This document shows positions 42,807-51,842 of a stretch of 64,000 nt of DNA, piece after piece. The stretch lies in contig VXOJ01000063.1 of NCBI GenBank assembly GCA_009840115.1, positions 1 through 64,000 of the forward strand, read 5' to 3'. The translations under genes and the position numbers were made by a program. The DNA comes from Gemmatimonadales bacterium. GTDB taxonomy: Bacteria; Gemmatimonadota; Gemmatimonadetes; Palauibacterales; Palauibacteraceae. The first letter of the stretch is position 1; the number at the start of each line of letters is the position of its first letter. Under the pieces are notes generated by a model. The model saw only the letters and a program-made list of their open reading frames with translations. It searched no databases and had not been told where the DNA came from.

Positions 42807-43931
42807 CTAGCCGGAACTGGCGTGCCAGGCGGCGAGGACCTCGGTTTCCAACTCTGCCGGGAGGCCCGCGCGTGGCTCGGCGCGGCGATCCTCGGGGAGC
42901 GAGTTCCACCACTCGACCGTGTCGCGGGCGGTGTCGGCGAGCGGGCGGAACGTGAGCCCGGCCTGCACGGCGGCGGCGACCGAAACCTGGTTCATGCCGA
43001 CCGTTTCGCCTGCGGGCGGCGTCCAGTTCGTCATGTGCATCCAGGGCGCCACTTCCTGCTCCGCCATGAACTCCGTCGGCACCCAGGTGAACGTGGCGTC
43101 GGAGCCGAGCGCGCCGCGAATCTCCTCCAGCATGTCGCCGAACTGCTGTATCTCTCCCGTGGCGTTGTACGTGCCCCCGTTTCCCGGAGTCTCGACGAGG
43201 CGCACGATCCACTCGGAGAGGTCGCGGGCGTCGACGTTCTGCACCGGGTCGGCAGGGGTGTTGGGGGCGAGCACCTCCCCTCCGCGGTCGACCCGGACCG
43301 GCCAGTACGTCCAGCGGTCCGTGTTGTCGCCGGGCCCGATGATGAGCCCCGGACGCACGTTGATCGCGTTCTCGCCGAAGGCGTCGCGCGCGTACTGCTC
43401 GCAGCGCGCCTTCCTGGGGCCGTAGCCTCCGTCGTCCTCGGCCTCGTCGGGCGACAACTGCCCGACGTGATAGTCCTCGTCGATCCCGACCTGGGCGAAG
43501 TCCGCGTAGGCGGAGATGGAGGAGACGAAGAGGTAGCGGTCGACCTGGTCGCGCAGGAGTTCGGTCGTCGATGCGACCCAACTCGGGTAGGAGGCGGAGT
43601 TGTCGATGACGGCATCCCACTCTCTGCCCTCGAGTGCCGACAGATCGCTCGTCCGATCACCGATCAGGTGCTCGACACGCTCGAAGTAGTCCTGGTAGAA
43701 CGGCGGCTCGGTCTGCCCGCGCGTGAAGATCGACACCTCGTGGCCCCGGTCGAGCGCGTACTTCACCTGGTGCGGGCCGATGAAGCGCGTCCCGCCGAGG
43801 ATGAGGATGCGGAGCGGGCCGGCCTCGCCCCCCGCGCAGGCGGCCGAGCCGAAGGCGCCGAGCACGCCGAGCGCCCCACCGGCGCGGGCGGATGTCTTCA
43901 CGAACTCTCGTCGGGTCTGGTTCCACGCCAT
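42807..43931 (-). CDS. Tat-exported NAD-dependent epimerase/dehydratase family protein
   Basis: A 374-residue extended-SDR protein. The N terminus carries a Tat signal (RREFVKTSARAGGALGVLGA). The dinucleotide motif is ILILGGTRFIG, NSASYP follows, and Y-x-x-x-K is GGYGPRKARCEQ. Such enzymes normally work on sugar nucleotides in the cytoplasm with NAD; a Tat-exported copy must bring its cofactor with it, as glucose-fructose oxidoreductase does. Its ligand is unknown. It follows the serine hydrolase gene by six bases. Confidence 0.85.
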   Translation of the reverse strand: MAWNQTRREFVKTSARAGGALGVLGAFGSAACAGGEAGPLRILILGGTRFIGPHQVKYALDRGHEVSIFTRGQTEPPFYQDYFERVEHLIGDRTSDLSALEGREWDAVIDNSASYPSWVASTTELLRDQVDRYLFVSSISAYADFAQVGIDEDYHVGQLSPDEAEDDGGYGPRKARCEQYARDAFGENAINVRPGLIIGPGDNTDRWTYWPVRVDRGGEVLAPNTPADPVQNVDARDLSEWIVRLVETPGNGGTYNATGEIQQFGDMLEEIRGALGSDATFTWVPTEFMAEQEVAPWMHMTNWTPPAGETVGMNQVSVAAAVQAGLTFRPLADTARDTVEWWNSLPEDRRAEPRAGLPAELETEVLAAWHASSG

Positions 43932-43937
43932 CGTAAT

Positions 43938-45164
43938 CTACTCCCTTTCTGTGCCTTCCTCGCCCGGCGCCCTCTCTTCGGCGCGGGGTCCGGACCAGCC
44001 GTACGCGTGCGCCACCGTGATCGCAATCTCCGCCGCGAGCTCGCTCCCGGAGTCGGAGTTCGTCATCACGAAGACGCCGTCGTCGCCGTCGATGTATGCC
44101 GCAAACGTGCAGCGGAAACCCTGGTTCGAGCCGCCGTGCCGAAAGCGTTCACCGTCCTCGGAGATCGCCGGGCCCAGCCCCCAGTCGTCCGCGTCGGGCG
44201 TCAGCATCTCCCGGGCGAGCGCTTCTCCCAGCACGCGGGTCGACTCGCCCTTCCAGGCATGCTGCATCTCCCGGGCGTAGAGCGCGAGTTCGCTCGGCGT
44301 CGTCCACAGCCCGGCGGCCGCCTGTTCCGGATAGGTGTGCCACCCGCCGGGGACCCGGTCGCCGTTCGGCCGGTAGCCCGTCGCAATGTCGTCCCGGCGC
44401 TCGGGGGAGATCGGCTGCTCGTACGTCGAGCGCGCCATGCCGATCGGGTCCAGCACCTCCTCGCGCATGACCTCGGCGAACGGCTTGCCGTGGAGGTCCG
44501 CCACGAGTTGCTGCATCACGGTGTAGCCGCCGCCGGAGTAGCGCCAGCTCTCCCCCGGCGCCTTGTAGACGCGCACGGGGTCCGTGTTGCCGTGGCCGTC
44601 GAGGACGCCCGGCCCGTCCGGCGCCTCCTCGTCCGGCCCGTACCCGGGGAAGCCCCAAACGGTGAGGCCGGCTCGGTGCGTGAGGAGCCCCCGCAGGGTA
44701 ACCGGCGCCTGCTCCGTGAACTCGTTCCCGGGCACTTGCCAACTCGTGAGATGGGCGTTGACGTCGCCATCGAGGTCGACGCGGCCCGACTCGACGAGCC
44801 GCAGCGCGGCGAGCGCGGCCACGGGTTTGGAGATGGAGGCCGCCTGGAAGAGCGTGTTCGGGGTCACGGGCCGGGCCGATTCGACGTCGGCGAGCCCGTA
44901 GCCCCGGGCCCAGGCGATCTCGCCGTCGACCAGGACCGCGATGCTGACGCCGGGCACGCCCAGTTCGGCCATGCGGTCCGCAAGCGAGGACCGTACGACG
45001 GGCTCGCCTCGAACCGTGAAGGCGGGCATTAGCGACGACTCGACGAGCGCCTGGGGGGAGCCGTCCGCGACCCCCTCCGGCACGGAGCTGTCGGGCGTGG
45101 GCGGCGGCGCGCACGCGAACGCGGCCGAGGTCCAGGCGATGAGGACGGTCCGGGCTTTGTTCAC
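43938..45164 (-). CDS. Class C beta-lactamase-like serine hydrolase
   Basis: A 408-residue protein with a short lipoprotein-type leader (IAWTSAAFACAPPP). Active-site motifs: ASISKPVAAL (S-x-x-K), YSGGGYTVMQ (Y-S-G in the place of Y-x-N) and RHGGSNQGF. Family members are esterases, D-amino peptidases or beta-lactamases. GTG 45164 overlaps the polA stop as GTGA, so a housekeeping polymerase and a surface hydrolase share a message. The epimerase gene follows closely. Confidence 0.86.
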   Translation of the reverse strand: MNKARTVLIAWTSAAFACAPPPTPDSSVPEGVADGSPQALVESSLMPAFTVRGEPVVRSSLADRMAELGVPGVSIAVLVDGEIAWARGYGLADVESARPVTPNTLFQAASISKPVAALAALRLVESGRVDLDGDVNAHLTSWQVPGNEFTEQAPVTLRGLLTHRAGLTVWGFPGYGPDEEAPDGPGVLDGHGNTDPVRVYKAPGESWRYSGGGYTVMQQLVADLHGKPFAEVMREEVLDPIGMARSTYEQPISPERRDDIATGYRPNGDRVPGGWHTYPEQAAAGLWTTPSELALYAREMQHAWKGESTRVLGEALAREMLTPDADDWGLGPAISEDGERFRHGGSNQGFRCTFAAYIDGDDGVFVMTNSDSGSELAAEIAITVAHAYGWSGPRAEERAPGEEGTERE

Positions 45165-47968
45165 GATCCCTTCCCGAATTTGCAGTCGTACCAGCTGCGG
45201 CCGATCCCGAGGTCGACGCGCAGGGGAACCGACAACTCGATGGCCCCCTCCATCTCCTCGCGCACGATCCGGCCGATGGCTTCAACATCGGACTCCGGGG
45301 CCTCGATGAGCAACTCGTCGTGCACCTGCAGCAGCATGCGGGCCCCGGTCCCCGCGAGACGCTCGTGCAGCCGGATCATCGACACCTTGATGAGGTCCGC
45401 CGCGGATCCCTGGATCGGGGAGTTCGTCGCGGTCCGCTCGCCGTATCCGCGAATCCCGGGGTTCCTGGACCGGATCTCGGGGATGTAGCGGCGGCGTCCG
45501 AACAGCGTCTCGACGTAGTTCCGCTCCCGCGCCACTTCCTTCATCTCCTCGAGGTAGGCCGCGACGCCCGCGAACCTCTCGAAGTATCCGGCGATGAACT
45601 CGCTCGCCTGCGCCCGCGCGATGCCGAGCTGCTGCGCGAGCGCGAACGGGCCCTGGCCGTAGATGGTCGCGAAGTTGATCGTCTTCGCCTGCTCGCGCAT
45701 GGTCGGCGTGACGTCAGCCGGCTCGACCCCGAAGATGCGGGCCGCGGTCTCGCGGTGGATGTCGCGCTCCGCGCGGAACGCTTCCACGAACGCCTCGTCC
45801 CCGGAGAGATGGGCCATGACCCGGAGTTCGATCTGGGAGTAGTCCGCTCCCACGAAGAGGTGATCCGGGGCGGCGATGAACCCCTTCCGGATCTCGCGCC
45901 CCAGCGCCCGCCGGATCGGGATGTTCTGGAGGTTCGGGTCGGAGGAGGAGAGTCGGCCCGTCGCGGCGATGGTCTGGTTGAAGCGGGTGTGGATGCGTCC
46001 CCGGTCGTCAATGAGCCGCGGGAGCACGCTCACGTACGTGCCGTCCAGCTTGTCGAGTTCCCGGTGTTCGAGGATGAGGCGCGGGAGGTCGTGGCCCATG
46101 GTGGCGAGTTGCTCGAGCACGGATTCATCCGTCGAGGGGCCGGTCTTCGTCTTCTTGAGAACGGGCAGCGCGAGCCGGTCGAAGAGAAGCGCCCGCATCT
46201 GCGGCACGGAGCGGAGGTTGACCTCGGTGCCGGCGATCTTGTGGATCTCCGACCGCACGGCGTCGAGATCGCGGCGCAGGCGGGCTCGCAGGTCGCCGAA
46301 GAAATCGAGGTCGATCGCGATGCCGGCCCGCTCCATGTTCGCGAGGACCGTGACGAGCGGCATTTCCACCTCGCGGAAGAGGCGGCGCATGCCCGTGCGT
46401 ACGAGATCGGCCTCGTCGACCTTCGCGAGGCGGTGCAGGAGGGCGGCGCGCGGCCCGGCCCACTCGACGACGCGCTCGGGCTCGATCGATGCCAGCGGAA
46501 GACGGTTTCGTCCGGTGCCCGTGATGGCGTCGCCCGTCTCGAGGGCGACGTTCAGGCGGTCGGGGCCGAGCGTCGAGAGGGCGCGGTCGCGGCGGGCCGG
46601 ATCGAGGCAGTACGAGGAGATCTGCGTGTCGAACGCGACGCCGCCGTCGAGGCCCCCCAACTCGACCCCGTGCCGGCGCAGGAGCTGGGCGGCGTACTTG
46701 AGATCGTGCCCGAGTTTCGGCGTGTCCGAGGCCAGCAGGTCGCGCAGGCCTCGCATGTCGGCCGACGCCAGCCCCGGCAGGCCCACCGGCTCGCCCGCAT
46801 CGAAGGCGAGCGTCGGGTTTCCCGCCGCGTCGTGCTGGACTTTCGGTGCCCGGTGCCCGAGGGGCAGGTAGAAGGCTTGGTCCTCGGAGGCGGCGAGCGC
46901 GAGGCCGACGAGGTCGGCGGCGACCGGATCGTCCGAGCTGCCCGCGGCGAAGAGTGCGATGCGCGGAGCCCGGGAGCACTCGGCCAGCACGGCGCCCAGC
47001 CGATCCGTGTCGGCCACCACGTCCACCTCGGGGGCGAAGCGCTCGGCCTCGGTGGCCGGGGCTTCCAGTTCCCTCAGCAGATTGTGGAACTCCAGGTCGC
47101 GGAACACGGACTCGGCTTTCCCGGCGTCCAGCGGCCGTGACCGGAGGCCCTCCAGATCGAGGTTCACGGGCGCATCGGTGCGGATCGTCACCAGTTGCCG
47201 CGAGCGCCGGGCGTCATCCGCATGCTTGAGAATCGCGTTTCGGGCGCGGGCCGCCGTGATCTCCTCGGCTCGCGTGAGGATGGACTCCAGGTCGCCGAAC
47301 TGCCGGATGAGGGCGGGCGCGATCTTCTTTCCGATGCCGGGCACGCCGGGGACGTTGTCGGACGAGTCGCCGAGCAGCGCGAGGAAGTCGGTCACGCGCT
47401 CCGGGGGCACGCCGAACCGCTCCTCGGCGTTTTCCGGCGTCACCCACACCTGATCGACTCCGGCGGGTCCCCCTCGGCCCGGATTGAGCAAGGCGGTGCG
47501 ATCGTCCACGAGCTGGTGGAAGTCCTTGTCTCCGGAGACGATGACGGTGCGCAGCCCCTGGTCCGCGGCTTTCTGCGCGAGGGTCCCGATCACGTCGTCC
47601 GCCTCCCACCCTTCCGCTTCGATGACGGGCACCCGGAAGGCGTCGAAAATCTCCCGGCATCGGGGGAGGGATGCCCGGAGTTCGTCGGGCATCTTCTCTC
47701 GCGTGGCCTTGTACTCCGGGTAGATGTCGGTGCGGAAGCTGTCGCCGGCGTCGAACGCGACGCCGAGATAGTCGGGTGCGTGATCGGCGATCAGTCGCAT
47801 GAGGAAGCGGGCGATGCCGTAGGGGGCGGACGTGTTTTCGCCGCTCGAGGTGGTGAGCGGGCGGTTGATCATGGCGAAGAACGCGCGGTAGATGAGCGCG
47901 TAGCCGTCGAGCAGGAAGAGCGACGGACGAGCAGCCTGTGAGGGCTTCACCACGTCGGGCGCCGCCAC
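45161..47968 (-). CDS. polA: DNA polymerase I
   Basis: A 935-residue PolA. The N-terminal 5' nuclease has FLLDGYALIYRAFF, VSGDKDFHQLVDD and GVPGIGKKIAPALI. The polymerase has motif A DYSQIELRVMAHLSGD, motif B AKTINFATIYGQ and motif C LLQVHDELLIEAP. In the 3'-5' exonuclease region the metal ligands look lost: the usual D-T-E strand reads RIALFAAGSSDD, and the Y-x-x-x-D motif is replaced by EWAGPRAAL. So it probably lacks proofreading, as in Taq polymerase. GTG start; followed by a coupled hydrolase. Confidence 0.95.
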   Translation of the reverse strand: MAAPDVVKPSQAARPSLFLLDGYALIYRAFFAMINRPLTTSSGENTSAPYGIARFLMRLIADHAPDYLGVAFDAGDSFRTDIYPEYKATREKMPDELRASLPRCREIFDAFRVPVIEAEGWEADDVIGTLAQKAADQGLRTVIVSGDKDFHQLVDDRTALLNPGRGGPAGVDQVWVTPENAEERFGVPPERVTDFLALLGDSSDNVPGVPGIGKKIAPALIRQFGDLESILTRAEEITAARARNAILKHADDARRSRQLVTIRTDAPVNLDLEGLRSRPLDAGKAESVFRDLEFHNLLRELEAPATEAERFAPEVDVVADTDRLGAVLAECSRAPRIALFAAGSSDDPVAADLVGLALAASEDQAFYLPLGHRAPKVQHDAAGNPTLAFDAGEPVGLPGLASADMRGLRDLLASDTPKLGHDLKYAAQLLRRHGVELGGLDGGVAFDTQISSYCLDPARRDRALSTLGPDRLNVALETGDAITGTGRNRLPLASIEPERVVEWAGPRAALLHRLAKVDEADLVRTGMRRLFREVEMPLVTVLANMERAGIAIDLDFFGDLRARLRRDLDAVRSEIHKIAGTEVNLRSVPQMRALLFDRLALPVLKKTKTGPSTDESVLEQLATMGHDLPRLILEHRELDKLDGTYVSVLPRLIDDRGRIHTRFNQTIAATGRLSSSDPNLQNIPIRRALGREIRKGFIAAPDHLFVGADYSQIELRVMAHLSGDEAFVEAFRAERDIHRETAARIFGVEPADVTPTMREQAKTINFATIYGQGPFALAQQLGIARAQASEFIAGYFERFAGVAAYLEEMKEVARERNYVETLFGRRRYIPEIRSRNPGIRGYGERTATNSPIQGSAADLIKVSMIRLHERLAGTGARMLLQVHDELLIEAPESDVEAIGRIVREEMEGAIELSVPLRVDLGIGRSWYDCKFGKGS

Positions 47969-48049
47969 ATGGGGGTCACGGGCTGTCTGGGCTGGTCAAC
48001 ATGGCATCCAGTATGGCCGGGGGGCTGTCCGCGGCAAAGCCCGGCGACG

Positions 48050-48079
48050 AAAAAGCGCCCCGCCGGGGGGGCGGGGCGC
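48050..48079 (-). terminator. Rho-independent terminator of the cold-shock gene
   Basis: A perfect 10-bp stem (GCGCCCCGCC with GGCGGGGCGC, five-base loop) is followed on the minus strand by five T. It lies 30 bp after the cspA-like stop. Confidence 0.88.
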
Positions 48080-48109
48080 GTGAAGCTCCGGCTCGGCTAC
48101 GGTGTTCGG

Positions 48110-48316
48110 TCAGGCGGTGCGCACGACGCGGGTCGCGTGCAGGCCCTTGTCCCCCTGCGTGAACTCGAAGTCCACTTCCATCCCTTCAACGAGCGTCTTG
48201 TACCCGTCCATGTCGATGGATGAGTAGTGGACGAAGACGTCATCGCCGCCGTCGGGTTGCTCGATGAAACCGTACCCCTTGGAGTCGTTGAACCACTTTA
48301 CCGTACCTGATGGCAT
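48110..48316 (-). CDS. Cold-shock protein, CspA family
   Basis: A 68-residue single-domain CSD protein. GTVKWFNDSKGYGFI (RNP1) and DVFVHYSSID (RNP2) bind single-stranded nucleic acid. ATG 48316 has GGAGG upstream. It has its own promoter (48412-48440), a long leader of about 90 bases as in other cold-shock genes, and its own terminator, so it is a single-gene unit. Confidence 0.95.
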   Translation of the reverse strand: MPSGTVKWFNDSKGYGFIEQPDGGDDVFVHYSSIDMDGYKTLVEGMEVDFEFTQGDKGLHATRVVRTA

Positions 48317-48411
48317 CCTGCCTCCTGCGTACCTCGGTGATGGGTGTTGCGGGCGCTCCGCGCAGCTGGTTGTGCGTCGTTTTTTCGCGCCGCTGGACAC
48401 GAGACGTTGCT

Positions 48412-48440
48412 ATGCTATGCGAGCAATTTGGACCCGTCAA
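48412..48440 (-). promoter_or_regulatory. Promoter of the cold-shock gene
   Basis: On the minus strand, TTGACG (48435-48440) and TAGCAT (48412-48417) are separated by exactly 17 bp. The implied transcript has a leader of about 90 bases. Confidence 0.65.
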
Positions 48441-48462
48441 CACGCCATCGGGAACGACCGTA

Positions 48463-50817
48463 TCAGGGGTTCGGAACGCCCAGGTCCGGGTACAGCAAGC
48501 GGTAGATTTCGGCCAGTTCCGTGACCGCCCGGACGTACTCGCGCGTCTCCCGGTAGGGGATCCGCTCGACCAGTTGTTCCTCGTCCGAGAACTCCGGGAA
48601 GTCGCGCCAGCGCGTGTAGCGATGGGGGCCGGCGTTGTACGAGATCATCCCCGCGATATCGAAGCCGTCGAAGCGGCCGAGAACTTCCGCCAGGTACCGG
48701 GTCCCGAGCATCAGGTTGACCTGCGGGACCGTGAGCTGGTGACGGCGATAGCCTGCGAGTCCGGCGCGGGACGAGACGTTGCGGGCCGTCTCCGGCAGGA
48801 GTTGCATGAGACCGATGGCATTGGCGACGGAACGGATTTCGGGGTCGAACATCGACTCGCGACGCGAGAGGCCGGCGACGAAGTGCGGCGGGAGTCCGTT
48901 CCGCTCGGCCGCGGCGACGAGGGCCTCGCGGAAGGGCAGCGGATAGATCGCTTCGAGGAGCGGGCGGGTCCAGCGGCCGCGAATCGCCTGCGCCCTCCAC
49001 CCCTCGCGAATCCCCTCCCGCGTCCATTCCGCCGCGTTCAGGGCGTGCGCGAAGGCAAGGATCGCGCCGTAGGTCGACGGTCCGCGCGCGCTGGCGCGTC
49101 GGTATTCCCGGCGCGCGCGTTCGGGCCACCCGACCTCTCGCAACTCGTTCATGCGCCGGAGCGCGGCCGCGTGGATGGGATCGAGGTCGGGCAACGGCTC
49201 GGCGTCCCCGAGTCCGACCGCGGCCAGGCGATCCGTGCCGGTGCGCGGCTCCGCGAGGATGGCGTAGTAGTCGAGCGGGTTGTACCTGAGGGCGCGGGCG
49301 TAGAAGGCGCTCGCGCCCTGGGTGTCGTCCAGCGCTTCCGCGACCTTGCCGCCCCAGTAGATCGCTCCCTGGATCCACTCGCCCTCCGGGTAGCGCTCGC
49401 GGTATTCGGCCAGGAGCGAGCGCGCCTCCTCGTAACGGCCCTCGTGGTACGCGAGGAGAGCGAGCCGTTCCAGCGACCGCATCCCGTAGCTCGCTCCCGG
49501 GAACGCGCGGTACGAGCGTTCGAAGCCCTCCGCGGCGATGTCGGGGCGACCGGCATCGTGCTCGAGGTCCGGCAGGAGGTAGGCGGCGCGGGCGGCGACA
49601 TCGCCCGAGCCCCGGGCGGCCGTCTCGTGCGCCTCCTCGGCGTCGCCGTGGCGCCCGAGCGCGCGGTAGATGCTGGCGGCGAGCATCCACAGCGACGCGC
49701 GGGGCGCGGTGACGGAAGCGGGGTCGCCGGTCCACGGGGCCAGCGCCTCCGCCGCCCGCCCGGGAGCGCCCAGCGCCATGTACGCCGATGCGAGGGATTC
49801 GGCGATGCCCGGGCGTTCGGCCGCCGGTGCGAGTTCCAGCGCCTCCGCCAGGTAGCCGGCGCCGCGCGAGTGACGCCCGGCGCGGGTGTCCGAGCGCCCG
49901 ACATCGCGCAGCGTCCGCCAAGATCGCGTGAGTGCGAGGAGGGCGGGTCCCGTCTCCGGCGTCTGGAGGCCTCTCCTGATCGCATCCGCGAAGGCCGACG
50001 CGGCCGAGGCGGAGTCCCCGGTCGCCAGGTAGTGCGGTCCGAGGTGCCGGGCGGCGAGGACGTTCCGGACGCCCTGGCCGCCGCGGCTCGCGAGCGCGGC
50101 CCCGCGTTCGGGATCCTCCAGCTCGAACGCCAGGCGGGCTGCCGGGAGGAGCGCGGAATCCGCCGGCACGCGGGCCTCGCGCACGATCGAATCGGCGAGG
50201 GCGAAGGCGTCTCGGTCCTCGGCCTCCGCCACGGCGTAGAGGCGTGAGAGCCGCAACCACGGAGCGAGTTCCGGGTGTTCGCCCTCCGCGAGCGCGAGCT
50301 GGTCCCGCGCTTCGTACCACTGGTAGCGCCGGTAGGACACGCGGGCGAACTCGACCCGCGCACGGAGCGGAGGCGTCCCGTCGATCCCGTCCAGATACGC
50401 GCGGTAGTGCGCCGCGGACCGGGTCAGGCTGTCGAGCCCCGCGTACGCCCGCGCCAGGAGGAGCGTGGCCTGCGACCGCGCGGCCGGCGTCGAGCCGTCA
50501 CGCTCCGAGAGGAGGCCCAGCACGGAAGCCCATGCCCGCTGATCCGCGAGGGCCCGTGCCGCCAGCAGCACGGCCTCGTCGCCCTCCAACTCGCCCGCGG
50601 CGAGCGCGGGCGCCAGGAGAGCCGATGCCGAGACCGGCATCCGGGCATCGAGAAGGTGCCGCGCCCGTTCCAGCACATCGGGGCCGGGCGTGCGTGCCGT
50701 GTTCCCGGCCTGCGCGGCGAGCGCGGACGCCAGGACCAGCGTCAGTAGCGACCCCAGCCAGGGACCGCGTACCCGGTGGATGCGCACGAGGCGCCGGATT
50801 CGCCGCTGAACATGCAC
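48463..50817 (-). CDS. Soluble lytic transglycosylase (Slt-type) with TPR-like N-terminal domain
   Basis: A 784-residue exported murein lyase. A signal peptide (LGSLLTLVLASALAAQAG) is followed by a long superhelical region of TPR-like repeats (about 40-590). The catalytic C-terminal domain has HFVAGLSRRESMFDPEIRS with the catalytic Glu, AIGLMQLLPETA and MISYNAGPHRYTRW. It cleaves peptidoglycan to 1,6-anhydro products. GTG 50817 has a strong GGAGG site; longer in-frame readings from 50946 would run into the terminator of the TolQ-like gene. Confidence 0.9.
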   Translation of the reverse strand: MHVQRRIRRLVRIHRVRGPWLGSLLTLVLASALAAQAGNTARTPGPDVLERARHLLDARMPVSASALLAPALAAGELEGDEAVLLAARALADQRAWASVLGLLSERDGSTPAARSQATLLLARAYAGLDSLTRSAAHYRAYLDGIDGTPPLRARVEFARVSYRRYQWYEARDQLALAEGEHPELAPWLRLSRLYAVAEAEDRDAFALADSIVREARVPADSALLPAARLAFELEDPERGAALASRGGQGVRNVLAARHLGPHYLATGDSASAASAFADAIRRGLQTPETGPALLALTRSWRTLRDVGRSDTRAGRHSRGAGYLAEALELAPAAERPGIAESLASAYMALGAPGRAAEALAPWTGDPASVTAPRASLWMLAASIYRALGRHGDAEEAHETAARGSGDVAARAAYLLPDLEHDAGRPDIAAEGFERSYRAFPGASYGMRSLERLALLAYHEGRYEEARSLLAEYRERYPEGEWIQGAIYWGGKVAEALDDTQGASAFYARALRYNPLDYYAILAEPRTGTDRLAAVGLGDAEPLPDLDPIHAAALRRMNELREVGWPERARREYRRASARGPSTYGAILAFAHALNAAEWTREGIREGWRAQAIRGRWTRPLLEAIYPLPFREALVAAAERNGLPPHFVAGLSRRESMFDPEIRSVANAIGLMQLLPETARNVSSRAGLAGYRRHQLTVPQVNLMLGTRYLAEVLGRFDGFDIAGMISYNAGPHRYTRWRDFPEFSDEEQLVERIPYRETREYVRAVTELAEIYRLLYPDLGVPNP

Positions 50818-50949
50818 AGGAAGGCCTCCTTCCACGTCGTCCCCACCCCATTTCGCGCCGGGGCCTGGCACTGCTGGCCTGCGGCCCGACACCGAACTTC
50901 GACGCTCTGGTGCCCTCGATGCAAGCGGAAGGCCCCCGGCCTCCACACG

Positions 50950-50977
50950 AAAAACGGCCCGCCGGGATGGCGGGCCG
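50950..50977 (-). terminator. Rho-independent terminator after the TolQ-like gene
   Basis: CGGCCCGCC and GGCGGGCCG form a 9-bp stem with a five-base loop, followed on the minus strand by five T. It lies 59 bp after the tolQ-like stop, separating it from the transglycosylase gene. Confidence 0.85.
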
Positions 50978-51036
50978 CTTGTTCGGAACCCCTCGTGCGC
51001 GCCGGGAACGCCCCGGCGACCGGCTTTTCCCTTCTT

Positions 51037-51711
51037 CTAGCCGGCCGCGCGCTCGTGCAGCGCGTCGATGAGACGCTGGGCGCTCTCTTCCATGTCGATG
51101 ACGAGGCGGTCGATCTTCGTCACGAAGTAGTTGTGGAAGATGTTGATCGGAATCGCGATCGTGAGACCCGTGGCGGTCGTGATGAGCGCCACCTTGATCC
51201 CGCCGGCGACCAGCGTGGCTTCCACCTCGCCCGCGATCTCGATAGCCTGGAAGGCCATGATCATCCCGATCACGGTCCCGAGGAAGCCGAGGAGCGGAGC
51301 GACGTTGGACAGCGTCGCCAGCCACACGAGACCCTTCTCGAGCCCCGCGACTTCGATGGCGCCGGCGTTCTCCACCGCCTGCGTCGCGCGGTCGGTCCCT
51401 TCGTTGTAGCGCGAGAGCCCCGCGCTGAGGACGTTCCCCGCCGGAGCGCCGGACTCTGTGCAGACTTCGAGCGCCTCATCGAGGTTACCGGCGGCGATCT
51501 GTTCGTCGGCTTCCCGGAGAACGGTCTTGTTCTTGCCGCCCTTCAACTGCAGGTCGACGAGCTTCCAGAGGATGATGAGGACTCCAATGGCGAGCGCGGC
51601 CCCCAGCGGCCACATCATCCAACCCCCGGCCTCCCAGATCTCCGCCAGATTGAGCGTCTGACCCTCACCCAGCGTCAGTGTCTCCTGCAACCAGAGTTTG
51701 GACGCGATCAA
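51037..51711 (-). CDS. MotA/TolQ/ExbB proton channel family protein
   Basis: A 224-residue inner-membrane protein with three helices (about 30-50, 131-155, 175-200). The signature PLLGFLGTVIGMIMAFQAI followed by IKVALITTATGLTIAIPINI is the proton-channel core. It normally pairs with an ExbD/TolR protein, which is not adjacent here: the unit ends at a terminator (50950-50977). It powers TonB- or Tol-type outer-membrane systems. A good promoter lies at 51797-51825. Confidence 0.9.
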   Translation of the reverse strand: MIASKLWLQETLTLGEGQTLNLAEIWEAGGWMMWPLGAALAIGVLIILWKLVDLQLKGGKNKTVLREADEQIAAGNLDEALEVCTESGAPAGNVLSAGLSRYNEGTDRATQAVENAGAIEVAGLEKGLVWLATLSNVAPLLGFLGTVIGMIMAFQAIEIAGEVEATLVAGGIKVALITTATGLTIAIPINIFHNYFVTKIDRLVIDMEESAQRLIDALHERAAG

Positions 51712-51796
51712 GGTGGTCCTCCCGGTAAGCGGTAAGGTTCATCGATTGACTGACTCGCAACGTCCGGCGCGGATGCGCCCGAGTACGAGCGGAACC

Positions 51797-51825
51797 AAGC
51801 TAGAAGCGGTCTGCGGGACCGTCAA
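51797..51825 (-). promoter_or_regulatory. Promoter of the TolQ/ExbB-like gene
   Basis: On the minus strand, TTGACG (51820-51825) and TAGCTT (51797-51802) are 17 bp apart, about 85 bp before the start codon. The spacing and -35 are as in the cold-shock promoter. Confidence 0.5.
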
Positions 51826-51842
51826 GCGGCAGAACGGGACCG

